64,000 nucleotides of DNA, from the NCBI RefSeq assembly GCF_003202405.1, contig NZ_QJHL01000002.1, positions 434,001 to 498,000 of the forward strand, given 5' to 3'. Every line of letters starts with the position of its first letter. The first letter of the stretch is position 1. Of the stretch, positions 8,190-16,849 are shown in pieces. This DNA comes from Flavobacterium hydrophilum. GTDB lineage: Bacteria; Bacteroidota; Bacteroidia; Flavobacteriales; Flavobacteriaceae. Position numbers and translations under genes: made by a program. The notes beneath the pieces were generated by a model. The model made no database searches and was not told where the DNA came from. It saw nothing but the letters and a program-made list of their open reading frames with translations.

Positions 8190-8855
8190 ATGAGCCAAAA
8201 ATGTGTAATCTTTGATATGGACGGCGTGATCTGCCACACCAATCCACATCATGTAGTCGCTTTCGAAGCCTTTTTCAATAAATATCAAATTCCGTATACG
8301 CATGAAGAATTTGAAGAACATATGTACGGAAAACATAATGGATACATCATGACGCATTTCTTTAAACGTCCGGTTGCAGGAGAAGAATTAGCTAAACTCG
8401 AATTCGAAAAAGAAGCTATGTTCCGTGAAATATATAAAGACAAAGTAGAAACAATTCCGCATTATCTGAAGTTTTTAGAAGAACTGAAATCTAAAGGATT
8501 CAAAACAGCTGTTGCAACCTCTGCTCCACGTGCAAACCTTGATTTAATTATAAGTGCTTTACAAATAGAAGATAAAATGAATTCGATGATGTCCAGCGAA
8601 GACGTAAAACACCATAAACCGGATCCGGAAGTATATCTAAAATCAGCAGAGCGTGTTGGCGTTTCCCCGTCTGATTGTGTGGTTTTCGAAGATTCTTTTT
8701 CGGGAGCTTCAGCAGCTATAAATGCCGGAATGAAAGTTGTTGGTGTTTTGAGTACGCATACAAAAGAACAACTGCCTCCGTGTGATTTTTATATTAATGA
8801 TTACAGTGAAGTGAATGTGGATAAGATTATTGAATTATTAAATTTCAATAAATAA
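8190..8855 (+). CDS. HAD-superfamily hydrolase (beta-phosphoglucomutase-like)
   Basis: 221 aa from the ATG at 8190 (MSQKCVIFDMDGV). All four HAD motifs are present: DMDGV (nucleophile Asp and acid/base Asp), the Ser of VATSAPRA, the Lys of HHKPDP, and VVFEDSFSG with the metal-binding acid. A helical cap sits between motifs I and II, as in subfamily IA. It should hydrolyse or isomerise a small phosphorylated sugar or similar compound in the cytoplasm; the substrate cannot be told. A longer frame upstream (from 8136) runs through intergenic repeat sequence and is unlikely to be translated. Confidence 0.88.
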   Translation: MSQKCVIFDMDGVICHTNPHHVVAFEAFFNKYQIPYTHEEFEEHMYGKHNGYIMTHFFKRPVAGEELAKLEFEKEAMFREIYKDKVETIPHYLKFLEELKSKGFKTAVATSAPRANLDLIISALQIEDKMNSMMSSEDVKHHKPDPEVYLKSAERVGVSPSDCVVFEDSFSGASAAINAGMKVVGVLSTHTKEQLPPCDFYINDYSEVNVDKIIELLNFNK

Positions 8856-8875
8856 ATTCCAAACTTTTACGCGAG

Positions 8876-8913
8876 ACCTTTGTGAAAGTTTAAAAACTTT
8901 TACAAAGGTTTTT
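8876..8913 (+). terminator. Terminator between convergent HAD and lipoprotein genes
   Basis: Arms 8876-8890 and 8895-8909 (ACCTTTGTGAAAGTT and near-complement) followed by TTTTT. It can serve both convergent genes. Confidence 0.75.
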
Positions 8914-9221
8914 CATTCCTTCAATTTCAAATACTCACGCGGCACATTTAGCATTTCCTGATAACACCAACTGTTCGGGCAATCATTATTTAATTTAGAA
9001 TGTTCGGCTATTCTGATTTCTATAGTTTCCTTTCCGTTGTCAGTGCCTTTAAAAGTCTCTCCCGTCTTAAAAGTTCTGTTGCTTACACCTACGAAACCTC
9101 CAACAGTTATTTGCGTTGTGTATTCTGTAGTAAATTCAAAATCTTTTGGCGCTTTATCTTCATCCGCAGAACATCCAAGAATCCCTAAAGCCAGAATCAA
9201 AAAGTAAATCTTTTTTTTCAT
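8913..9221 (-). CDS. Small lipoprotein, unknown function
   Basis: 102 aa from the ATG at 9221 (MKKKIYFLILALGILGCSAD). The lipobox LGCS puts the lipid-bearing Cys at residue 17. The mature part is about 85 residues with two late cysteines (NNDCPNSWCYQEM) that might form a disulfide. No known domain. The chosen start gives a normal lipoprotein signal, whereas the longer frame to 9275 does not. Confidence 0.75.
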   Translation of the reverse strand: MKKKIYFLILALGILGCSADEDKAPKDFEFTTEYTTQITVGGFVGVSNRTFKTGETFKGTDNGKETIEIRIAEHSKLNNDCPNSWCYQEMLNVPREYLKLKE

Positions 9222-9496
9222 AACGTTCTTTTTGTTATTAGATGGATGAATATCACACTGGTTGCGTAAATGCAAGCCAAAATATTATTTACTGATGTAA
9301 TCAACATGAAAGATATGGCAAAATCATTAGAGAAGGAGAACTAAAAACAGTAAAAACCAAATTTAAGATTGATTTCCGTAATTCTTTAATGTGTACAAAC
9401 TGTTAGTAATGTTGAAAATCTCTTTTTATAAGAATTAATTATACGCAGTTTGTCATTTCAAGGTTAATCAATTATCCCATGTTATCTGAATACTAT

Positions 9497-10288
9497 TTAA
9501 TACTTCTCATTCAAAAAAGCAATCCATCCTTTTTCGAATTCCTGAGTAGAAATATTCAATGTTTTTTCGATGTTACCAAATGAAGCAATCAATTTTGGCA
9601 GCATATCTTTTCCCCATTTTTGGGTAATATATTCGATTATCGTGTAGCCAATATTGTAAATCTGATTGCTGTGATTTAGTTCTTCTAAAGTCAGGTTTTT
9701 GCTTTTGGCATATTTTACGCTTAGCGAATTTACTTCTCCCGCTTCAAAAATACTGATCGATTCCCAAAACCAGCGCGGATATTCGGCGGCAAACTTTTTA
9801 TCAAATTCTTTGTCAAAATTAAGTCGGTCTTGTGTGATGATCGTTTCTTTTGCTTTCTCGATTAATATATTTAACTGAACGCAATGCGTAAATTCATGAA
9901 CAGCAGTTTTTAGCGGATCGTCCGGAAAAACAGAATTGAACCAGTTCGTCCAGACAAAATGAAATTCATTTGGCCCACGGCTTGTGCCGTTTACATTTCC
10001 GATTAGACCAGTCGCAAGACTAAATTTTTGATGGGAACCGTAAACAAAAACTTTAACCGGTTCGTGCTTTACATCTTTTAAATTGGTTCTGATTTTCGAA
10101 TAATTATGCTCAAGATTTTGGCTGATTTTTTCAGCATCACTTTTATAAATTCCGCCGTAGGAAATAACAAAATGTTCCGATTTAAGAGTTTGAATTTCCT
10201 GCTCAACCGTAAAGTTTCTTATCATTTTTGAAAAGAAGAAAACAGCAATAATTCCTAAAATTAAAACTAAGAATTTCTTTTTTTTCAT
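9497..10288 (-). CDS. Membrane-anchored HEFTH zinc metallopeptidase (peptidase-MA-like)
   Basis: 263 aa from the ATG at 10288. One N-terminal transmembrane helix (FLVLILGIIAVFFFS) is followed by an exported domain. The zinc motif is HEFTHCVQL, and a downstream Glu in WFWESISIFEAG fits the gluzincin third ligand. This layout is found in the peptidase-MA family of envelope metallopeptidases. It is a single gene with no operon partners. Substrate unknown. Confidence 0.8.
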   Translation of the reverse strand: MKKKKFLVLILGIIAVFFFSKMIRNFTVEQEIQTLKSEHFVISYGGIYKSDAEKISQNLEHNYSKIRTNLKDVKHEPVKVFVYGSHQKFSLATGLIGNVNGTSRGPNEFHFVWTNWFNSVFPDDPLKTAVHEFTHCVQLNILIEKAKETIITQDRLNFDKEFDKKFAAEYPRWFWESISIFEAGEVNSLSVKYAKSKNLTLEELNHSNQIYNIGYTIIEYITQKWGKDMLPKLIASFGNIEKTLNISTQEFEKGWIAFLNEKY

Positions 10289-10574
10289 GTGTTTCAATTG
10301 GATTTTAATGCGATTTAAAACAATTAAAACACTAACAATTAATATTTTATGATTTCAAAAATAAGGATATTTTAAATGATAAAGCAGAAATTTTTTTAGG
10401 TGTTGTTTTAAATTGCCTCCTGCTTTCGATGGAGGTTTTTTTATGTTTGAAAGGGAAAGGCTTTAGCCGAAAATTAATTTCCATATAAAAATAATAATTA
10501 ACGTTGAACTCATATATGAGTCCAAATAAAATAAAGTTTAGATGATTTTTGCGATATTATAAAAATCTAAAATT

Positions 10575-10805
10575 ATGAGTACAAATCATCTTTCAAAAGA
10601 AACTGAAACCAGACTTATAGATTTTTTCACAAATAGCATTAACCCCAAAGACATGGCAAAGACAATACGGCAAATAAACTACATTCTTTCTTTACAGGTA
10701 ATGAAAGACTTCGAAACCATGCCTGGAAAAAACAATATTGAATATAATTTTTATTGCATGAACAGATTAGCTGAAGCTTTAGATCCTTATTTGGAGGATC
10801 AATAG
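10575..10805 (+). CDS. Small hypothetical protein
   Basis: 76 aa, probably all helical, cytoplasmic, without recognisable motif (starts MSTNHLSKETETRLIDFF). A normal ATG, a coding-like composition and a terminator-like hairpin at 10880-10913 support a real gene. I do not recognise the family. Confidence 0.6.
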   Translation: MSTNHLSKETETRLIDFFTNSINPKDMAKTIRQINYILSLQVMKDFETMPGKNNIEYNFYCMNRLAEALDPYLEDQ

Positions 10806-10879
10806 AATATAGCAATCTCAAAAGTTTGTTCATTTTAACAGGCATAGTAAATCTCCAAGAGTAACTCTATTAGCAAAAT

Positions 10880-10913
10880 AATCCCCAGCTTTGCAGAGTT
10901 TCTTACGGGGATT
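10880..10913 (+). terminator. Possible terminator after the 76-aa gene
   Basis: AATCCCC (10880-10886) and GGGGATT (10907-10913) form a 7-bp stem with a 20-nt loop and a short T run. Confidence 0.5.
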
Positions 10914-10984
10914 TTCATATGTTAAAATTTTAAATTCATTAAGTGCTAAATAAAATTAGCGCTGCACTCAAAAAAAGTAAATAT

Positions 10985-11010
10985 AACCCAGACATGCTCT
11001 GGGTTTTTTT
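10985..11010 (+). terminator. Rho-independent terminator
   Basis: Perfect 8-bp stem AACCCAGA/TCTGGGTT with a 5-nt loop and seven or more T. No gene lies directly upstream, so it may end read-through from the 76-aa gene. From 11010 to 11180 I see only AT-rich sequence. Confidence 0.7.
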
Positions 11011-11180
11011 ATTTCTAAAACTGAAATAAAAAAGATATTTTACATACATATACATTTATACTAAATGATGTATGCTAAAATTATAAAACGTACTACATTT
11101 CAAAAAGATCAATATAAATTCACTAATATCTTGAATTATTTCAAATTGCAATAGATTTCAAGAACTAATCTAAAAAAAAA

Positions 11181-11212
11181 AAGCTCCTGAATTATCTTCA
11201 GAAGCTTTTTTT
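11181..11212. terminator. Bidirectional terminator at the left island edge
   Basis: AAGCTCCTGAA (11181-11191) pairs with TTCAGAAGCTT (11197-11207), one mismatch, with an A run on the left and a T run on the right. It directly abuts the tRNA-Leu 3' remnant, so before island insertion it was probably the terminator of that minus-strand tRNA. Confidence 0.75.
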
Positions 11213-11213
11213 A

Positions 11214-11236
11214 GTGCGGATAATAGTAGTCAAACC
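11214..11236. repeat. Left attachment site: copy of the tRNA-Leu 3' end
   Basis: GTGCGGATAATAG at 11214-11226 is identical to 36962-36974 at the 3' end of tRNA-Leu. The next 10 bases match at 7 of 10 positions. An integrase gene starts 175 bases further in. Confidence 0.82.
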
Positions 11237-11364
11237 CTAGTATAGGAAGAATAAAAGGTATTAATATTTTTTACTTAAAGCTAACAAATACAGTGGATTT
11301 AACTCTACTTAATTAAATGGAATTCTATTGAATAAACTCAAATTAAATGATAATGGGGTATTTA

Positions 11365-11394
11365 TTGGGGGAATATAATTTATTACTATCTTTG
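11365..11394 (+). promoter_or_regulatory. Promoter of the island integrase
   Basis: TTG at 11365-11367, 19-bp spacer, TATCTTTG at 11387-11394, 16 bases before the ATG. The -33 element lies inside a G-rich motif (11355-11377) that recurs near the other island end, so integrase binding there could repress its own gene; that is inference. Confidence 0.75.
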
Positions 11395-11410
11395 AAAAAA
11401 GAAACATATC

Positions 11411-12724
11411 ATGGCAACTGGCAGTTATCGCATTAAAACGGCAAATGATCAAAATAGCATTTATTACCGGTTCAAACAGGGTGCCCAGTTTGATGTGGAA
11501 ATCTCTACAGATATACAAGTGCCTGATGGAAGATGGAGTTCAACAAAACAACAAGTTTTACCGACGATAGATGTTGATTATAAAAACATCAACTTAAAAT
11601 TAAAGGAACTTGATGTTTTTGTAAATAAAGAGTTCAATGATTCAAAAATTTCAGGGAAGAAGATTTTGATCACAGGTAAGTGGCTTAAAGAAAAAATGGC
11701 CTTTTATTTTAAAAATGGTTCCAAATCAAAAAAGATAAACGAACAGATATTTTTCGCGGATTTTATTAAGAAATTTATTGAAGATGCACCTAAAAGAAAG
11801 ACTAAAAATAATACACCAATTAAGAGACGCACAATTCAAGATTATCAGACAACGTTAAATAAGATTGAAGATTTTGAGAAGTTTATGGGGGAGAAAGTAA
11901 ATTTAGACTCGGTTGATCTCAATTTTCATAGTAATTTTATACACTATTTAGAAACTGTAGCTGCTTTAAATGATAATACCATTGGGGGATATATTAATAA
12001 TGTCAAATTATTTTGCAGATCCGCAATACTTAAAAGACACGTTATATCTATGGACTTTAAGGAGAAGCAATTTTATAGTCCCTCAAATACCACACATGAC
12101 ATTTACCTTCAAGAAGAAGAAATAATAAAGATTTACAATACAGCCTACCCGCAGGATTATCTTGACAATGCTAGAGATTGGCTAATTATAGGCCTAAGAA
12201 CAGGTTTAAGGGTTTCAGATTTACTTACTCTTACACGGAAAAGTATCAATGACGGTTTTATAGAACTGCGTAATAAAAAAACGGATTATCCTGTAATAAT
12301 CCCCTTACATCGAAACGTTAGTGAAATCCTTGAAAAAAGAGATGGATCATTTCCAAGGAAGATAAGTGACACTAATTTCAACGTTTACATTAAAGAGGTT
12401 GCAAAGATTGCCGGATTAATTGAAATGACAACTGGAGGTAAGATTTCAGAAAGGACAATTGAAATAAATGGAAAAAAAGAGACCATACATCGTAAAGTTA
12501 TAGGGGAATATCCAAAACATGAATTAGTATCTAGTCACATTTGCCGACGAACATTTGCGACTCTATTATATGGTAAAATTGATACATTGACTATTATGAA
12601 GATAACGGGGCATCAAACGGAAAGACAATTTCTCGCCTACGTCAAAATTACACCAAAAGAGTATGCTGAAAAGTTAAAAGCTTACTGGAAGCTAATGGGG
12701 CAATTAGAAATTTCAAATAATTAG
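11411..12724 (+). CDS. Tyrosine recombinase (island integrase)
   Basis: 437 aa. An N-terminal arm-binding-like region (1-110) and SAM-like core-binding domain (about 115-210) precede the catalytic domain. Catalytic residues visible: Arg in TGLRTGLRVSDLL-type context (GLRTGLRVSDLL), HICRRTFAT (His and second Arg), GHQTERQFLAY with the second His and the nucleophilic Tyr. This is the usual integrase of Bacteroidota islands, acting on DNA strands at the tRNA-Leu attachment site directly to its left. It has its own promoter. Confidence 0.93.
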   Translation: MATGSYRIKTANDQNSIYYRFKQGAQFDVEISTDIQVPDGRWSSTKQQVLPTIDVDYKNINLKLKELDVFVNKEFNDSKISGKKILITGKWLKEKMAFYFKNGSKSKKINEQIFFADFIKKFIEDAPKRKTKNNTPIKRRTIQDYQTTLNKIEDFEKFMGEKVNLDSVDLNFHSNFIHYLETVAALNDNTIGGYINNVKLFCRSAILKRHVISMDFKEKQFYSPSNTTHDIYLQEEEIIKIYNTAYPQDYLDNARDWLIIGLRTGLRVSDLLTLTRKSINDGFIELRNKKTDYPVIIPLHRNVSEILEKRDGSFPRKISDTNFNVYIKEVAKIAGLIEMTTGGKISERTIEINGKKETIHRKVIGEYPKHELVSSHICRRTFATLLYGKIDTLTIMKITGHQTERQFLAYVKITPKEYAEKLKAYWKLMGQLEISNN

Positions 12725-12823
12725 AATAAAGTGGTGTTAATTTTTCATTACTGAATAGAAATCTAAGAAATAAGATTTGTTATCAAAAATAAGAAAGAAT
12801 GAATTTATTCCGGATTAATGATT

Positions 12824-13105
12824 TTAACGTAATTGCCTCATTACATCGTCTTTATTATAAAACACTTTCTTACCCATTTTCTGGGCTCTCAAAATGCCAC
12901 TGTTGTTCCATGCCCATAAAGTGGGATATGACACCTTTAAAAGGGCTGAGACCTCTTGTCTTGTTAAAAGTATATCTGATTCTGTTTCATCATCAATCAT
13001 TACTGATTTTTGATGTTGTTTAAGACCTAGTATAACAGCATTACTAATTATTTCCTGTAATTGATCAACAGTCAGCTGTACCACCATTGTATTATTATGT
13101 TGCAT
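12824..13105 (-). CDS. HTH DNA-binding protein, excisionase-like
   Basis: 93 aa. The C-terminal half is a MerR/Xis-type helix-turn-helix (LLTRQEVSALLKVSYPTLWA ... VFYNKDDVMRQL). Such small proteins next to island integrases often act as recombination directionality factors. It is convergent with the integrase. A decayed copy of its first 30 codons with upstream sequence lies at 14105-14205. Confidence 0.8.
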   Translation of the reverse strand: MQHNNTMVVQLTVDQLQEIISNAVILGLKQHQKSVMIDDETESDILLTRQEVSALLKVSYPTLWAWNNSGILRAQKMGKKVFYNKDDVMRQLR

Positions 13106-13326
13106 TTTTAAACTATTTATAAGCTTATACTGAGAAACAGAATAAAAGTTTAGAAATTTGGTAAAGAATTTATTTAGTAGCAGTCAGTATAAGTGCTGAA
13201 AATTCATTCCACAATGAATAAATGTTTCATATACTTTCTTCTTCCATAATATGTTGAACCTTTTTTTAGCTTTAAGTAAACTTTCTACTTGTTTTTTGAT
13301 ATAATAAAAAATTTAAAACAGTTTAT

Positions 13327-13869
13327 ATGTACGGAAGAACTATTAGCGAGGAGATCGCTATACTAGAAAAAAATAGTATTAATATTGAAATTAAAAATAT
13401 TGAAGGTTTTGTAGTTAAGAGAAATAGTATGACTGATGGAATGATGGAGTTATATGGTCGTAGTAAAAAGATAATAACGAAATGTATACGATCAGGATTG
13501 CATTACCGATTTTTTGCGTATCCAAAAGGTAGTAAATGTTGTGTTTTTACCGAGTTTCCTGTAAATTATAGACATAAATTGCCGAAAGGTGCAGCTTCAG
13601 GAGATTATGTAATAGTGACTATTTATCCATCGCCAGAAAATTTTATGGCCAGCCCACTAGCGTTCTTCTATCGTGATAAAAAAGTTGGAGCAGCAGACAA
13701 AAGTAAATGGGATGAATTTGGATATTTCGAGACAAGTAGTAGTAGATACAATCTTATTCCGATCGTTGCGGCTACCAATAAGCTATGTAGAAATAAGTTG
13801 ATTAAACGAAATCCACCACCACCACCACCGCAAGAACCAAATGGTTTATTACTTACGCTATTTGGCTAA
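13327..13869 (+). CDS. Hypothetical protein with C-terminal proline run
   Basis: 180 aa, not recognised. It looks like a mixed alpha/beta domain (residues 1-155) with a basic tail containing six consecutive prolines (NPPPPPPQEP) before a short hydrophobic end. No signal peptide or membrane helix. A strong bidirectional terminator follows. It stands alone between the excisionase-like gene and gene remnants, in the cargo position of the island. Confidence 0.6.
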   Translation: MYGRTISEEIAILEKNSINIEIKNIEGFVVKRNSMTDGMMELYGRSKKIITKCIRSGLHYRFFAYPKGSKCCVFTEFPVNYRHKLPKGAASGDYVIVTIYPSPENFMASPLAFFYRDKKVGAADKSKWDEFGYFETSSSRYNLIPIVAATNKLCRNKLIKRNPPPPPPQEPNGLLLTLFG

Positions 13870-13880
13870 AAAGATTGAAT

Positions 13881-13916
13881 AAAAAAGAATGATTCTTTAG
13901 TGACTCATTCTTTTTT
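13881..13916. terminator. Bidirectional terminator
   Basis: AAAAAAGAATGA (13881-13892) and TCATTCTTTTTT (13905-13916) form a perfect 12-bp hairpin between convergent units. Confidence 0.88.
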
Positions 13917-14097
13917 ATTTCTGATATTTCTTAAAATTTTCAGCTTGCTCAAAAATCTCTTTATAAACTTCATCTCGATCAACAACTGGCGGATAGCCGT
14001 TTTCGGCTAATAAAATGATTAGATCAACTTTCAATTCAACTTTGACATCTTCTCTTTTGGACCAGTCAGTATTATTTTGCTTTATCATCAACGACAA
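13915..14097 (-). pseudogene. C-terminal remnant of a type I restriction R subunit (HsdR)
   Basis: 60 codons whose sequence (TDWSKREDVKVELKVDL, then ENGYPP and EIFEQAENFKKY) has the pattern of the C-terminal DUF3387 region of HsdR: W-x-x-R-E, a helical stretch, G-Y-P-P, Q-A-E. The helicase and nuclease parts are absent. It therefore appears to be the tail of a deleted type I restriction gene. Pattern recognition from a short stretch, so moderately sure. Confidence 0.6.
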
Positions 14098-14104
14098 TCT
14101 TAAA

Positions 14105-14185
14105 TTTTGAGTTGACCTAGGATAACTGCATTGCTAATTATCGTGTCATTGAATAACATGCAATTGTACGACTGTTATTTTTCAT
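14105..14185 (-). pseudogene. Decayed copy of the excisionase-like HTH gene start
   Basis: On the minus strand, the segment aligns with the first 30 codons of the HTH gene at 12824-13105, ending IISNAVILG in both. The upstream sequence (GCTTA-AAATAGTTTA) also matches, up to about 14205. A frame change and the missing HTH half make it non-functional. It marks a duplication, perhaps linked to the lost restriction genes. Confidence 0.6.
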
Positions 14186-14289
14186 TTGTAAACTATTTGT
14201 AAGCTGAAGTGAAAAATATGGAAATTGTTTAGAAATATGGAAATCAATTAAAGTGAAGAATTAAGAAAGACCTAAAAGGCCTAAACCTC

Positions 14290-16623
14290 TTATCGTTCAA
14301 ATAAACGATCTATTTCAGAATTCTCATCAATTGTTCGATTGCGAGTAATTCTACCACTTGGATCATAATCATCATCCCTGCTTCCGTAATCATCAACTAA
14401 AGAACTCAATACGCTAGACGAATCAATGTCTGCATAATCGTAAAATTCTTCATAATAATTAGAAAGATCACAATTATTCAGAAAATTTAAATAATCATTT
14501 GACAATCCTTGCTGAACAAGAGATAGAGCCTCATCTGTATAACCTCTATGATAGTTAGTAATAATGTCATCTTGTTCTTTTGAAAAATCGGCATCACCTG
14601 CGGAATAAAGTTGGTTTACCCTTAATTGGACTGCTGACATAAAATCTTCGTCTTTTGACCAATCGTCTTCATTTAACTCATAATATCCAAACATCCCTAA
14701 AATACTACTTATATCATAACTTTCTTTGGCGGCTTCTATAGCTACAGTAAAATATTCTTGCCAATGTGATTTAATATAACTATTAGTAGTATTATATTCA
14801 TCAATTTTGCGTAAAACAAAATTAATTTCATTATAATCGACATATTGACATGATTTAAGATCAGTTGTACTTAGAATTTGTAATAATCTTTCCTCTGTTA
14901 CTATATCAGGAAAATATTGAAGAAGTATGTACAATAAAGTAATATTTCCCGACATTTTATCTCTACATGAGTCAAGTAATTTTGGTAGTAATTTGTTAAA
15001 TCGGAAATAATAGTTTTTTAATAATGTTTCACTTAGTTTAATACCGGTTGTTGAATCTGATCGAAAATATGTAGTGATTTGCTTAAAATAAGCAACGGAA
15101 TATAATATTCGTTTGACTTCGGTCGTATGATCTTTTAAAAAATTAATTACAAAATCTGCTACTGATGGATTAAGAAAACTGAATGTTAATCTTCCGGTAT
15201 TGAGATTCTTTTCACTTTTAATAAAGCCGTCTAACAACTTTTTAAGTGACTGCTGAAAAGAATTACTATGCAAAATAAATCCATTTTCCCTTATTTCATA
15301 CTCGTATCTTGCATCAAATGCCTTGTGTAATTCAGCACTTCCAATATTATACCCCCCCAAACTAAACAATGTCATTAAGAGAAATTTCTCTTCTTCATTT
15401 AATTGTTGATCGTAAGCAAAATGCCATATCTCTTGAGGATTGTCAAGACTATTAAATATAAATGTTTCTGTTTCCTTTACTGGTATTTTGTTCAGTTGAT
15501 TTGTCGAGGTTATAAATTCTATCAAGCGTGGAAAATAGTTTCGGTGGTTAATTATTTTTAAATAATTCTGAGATTTAAAAAACATATCATATTGTTCTGC
15601 TATCATACCCGAATGAAACATGTGATTATAAAGTATCCTCGCCTTGTCCAATTTTGAGTACGATTTGATTTCTAACTCATATTTTGATAAATCAGCTAAT
15701 CCTGAACGATTAAACTTTTCAAAACGGTACTGCGCCTGTTTTAAGATAGTTGTTCTTGTCGTCATTACAAGAAATTTATTGGTACTTGTTTGAATACGCT
15801 CTATAAAACTCAATATTTTTCCTTCGGAATTTCTTGGGTTGATAATTTCTGATAAATTAGCGCCGAAAAAATCATCAAAAAATACAACTTGTTTTACATC
15901 CGCAGATTTGCTTAAAAGATCTTCAGCGTCTTTTAGATGATCATCAACATAAATCAATTCGTATCCATCTGCTAACATGTCACATATTAAAAGATAGGAT
16001 ATTGTAGTTTTGCCAATGCCAGGTTCCCCAGAAATTATCAAAAAATGGTTTTCTTTTAATTTATTAACAGCAACATTAAAGTTTAGTGTGGGAACATAAA
16101 AACTTGCTTTTTTAATAATTTTCTCTTTTACAAATTCAGACCTTCCATTCACACCATTATGCAAAATCAGATTCAGTACATTCGTGCTCGTTATCCAGAG
16201 TTTATAATATTTCTTTTCAATTTCAGGATATTTTTCTATCAAATTCATTATCCGATCTCTACTGTAAATATCCTGAGAGTTTTTTACAATTGGCTTTAGT
16301 TGCAATACAACCTCGTCTACTTGCCCCAAACTTAGATCAAAAGCAGTCATCAAAATGTAGCGTTTGGGTTTTGAAGTGAGTTTATTAATACTTATTATTT
16401 CTTTTTTTATTTCAGTTTTGAGATTTGAATATGTAGACCTTCCAAAACGCTTAGCTTGAACTATAATTTCATTTTCGACATTATTTGCATAGCGAAGATC
16501 AATACCTTTATCCCTTCCGGTCTTAAAAATTTGAAATGAAATATTGAGTTCTTTTTCTAAAAGGTCTTTGCATAATTCTTCAAATTCCTTATCGTTCAGG
16601 ACTTCCAGGTTATATAATGCCAT
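14290..16623 (-). CDS. Mrr-type nuclease fused to STAND NTPase, probable defence protein
   Basis: 777 aa. Residues 1-110 form an Mrr-like restriction endonuclease fold: FEELCKDLLEKEL, GRDKGIDLRY with the active-site Asp, and IIVQAKRF with the QxK catalytic pair. A STAND-type NTPase follows, with Walker A GEPGIGKTT (199-207) and Walker B VVFFDDFFG (246-254). The long helical C-terminal part (about 400-777) is probably the sensor. Nuclease-STAND fusions such as the Avs proteins recognise phage components and then cut DNA. It is transcribed divergently from the Gabija-type pair, from which 226 bases separate it. The domain order is seen; the target is not known. Confidence 0.78.
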   Translation of the reverse strand: MALYNLEVLNDKEFEELCKDLLEKELNISFQIFKTGRDKGIDLRYANNVENEIIVQAKRFGRSTYSNLKTEIKKEIISINKLTSKPKRYILMTAFDLSLGQVDEVVLQLKPIVKNSQDIYSRDRIMNLIEKYPEIEKKYYKLWITSTNVLNLILHNGVNGRSEFVKEKIIKKASFYVPTLNFNVAVNKLKENHFLIISGEPGIGKTTISYLLICDMLADGYELIYVDDHLKDAEDLLSKSADVKQVVFFDDFFGANLSEIINPRNSEGKILSFIERIQTSTNKFLVMTTRTTILKQAQYRFEKFNRSGLADLSKYELEIKSYSKLDKARILYNHMFHSGMIAEQYDMFFKSQNYLKIINHRNYFPRLIEFITSTNQLNKIPVKETETFIFNSLDNPQEIWHFAYDQQLNEEEKFLLMTLFSLGGYNIGSAELHKAFDARYEYEIRENGFILHSNSFQQSLKKLLDGFIKSEKNLNTGRLTFSFLNPSVADFVINFLKDHTTEVKRILYSVAYFKQITTYFRSDSTTGIKLSETLLKNYYFRFNKLLPKLLDSCRDKMSGNITLLYILLQYFPDIVTEERLLQILSTTDLKSCQYVDYNEINFVLRKIDEYNTTNSYIKSHWQEYFTVAIEAAKESYDISSILGMFGYYELNEDDWSKDEDFMSAVQLRVNQLYSAGDADFSKEQDDIITNYHRGYTDEALSLVQQGLSNDYLNFLNNCDLSNYYEEFYDYADIDSSSVLSSLVDDYGSRDDDYDPSGRITRNRTIDENSEIDRLFER

Positions 16624-16849
16624 GAGTTTATATTAAATAATAATTTTCATTAGTGGATGTTTACCAACAAAGCTAAATAAAAGTCGCAAACTAAAACCAG
16701 TATTACTACGTATTGTATATAATTTTGAAAATCATTTCTTTGTTATGGTTTTCCGTAATTATACAAAAGAACTTTTGTTGTTATTTGTGTCTGTATTAAA
16801 AATAGGCAATTAATAGCAGTTACTTATTTATAATTCATTATAAAATATA

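Noticed and set aside
8136..8190. Longer N-terminus for the HAD gene
   Set aside because: The extension is coded by intergenic repeat sequence and the ATG at 8190 directly precedes HAD motif I.
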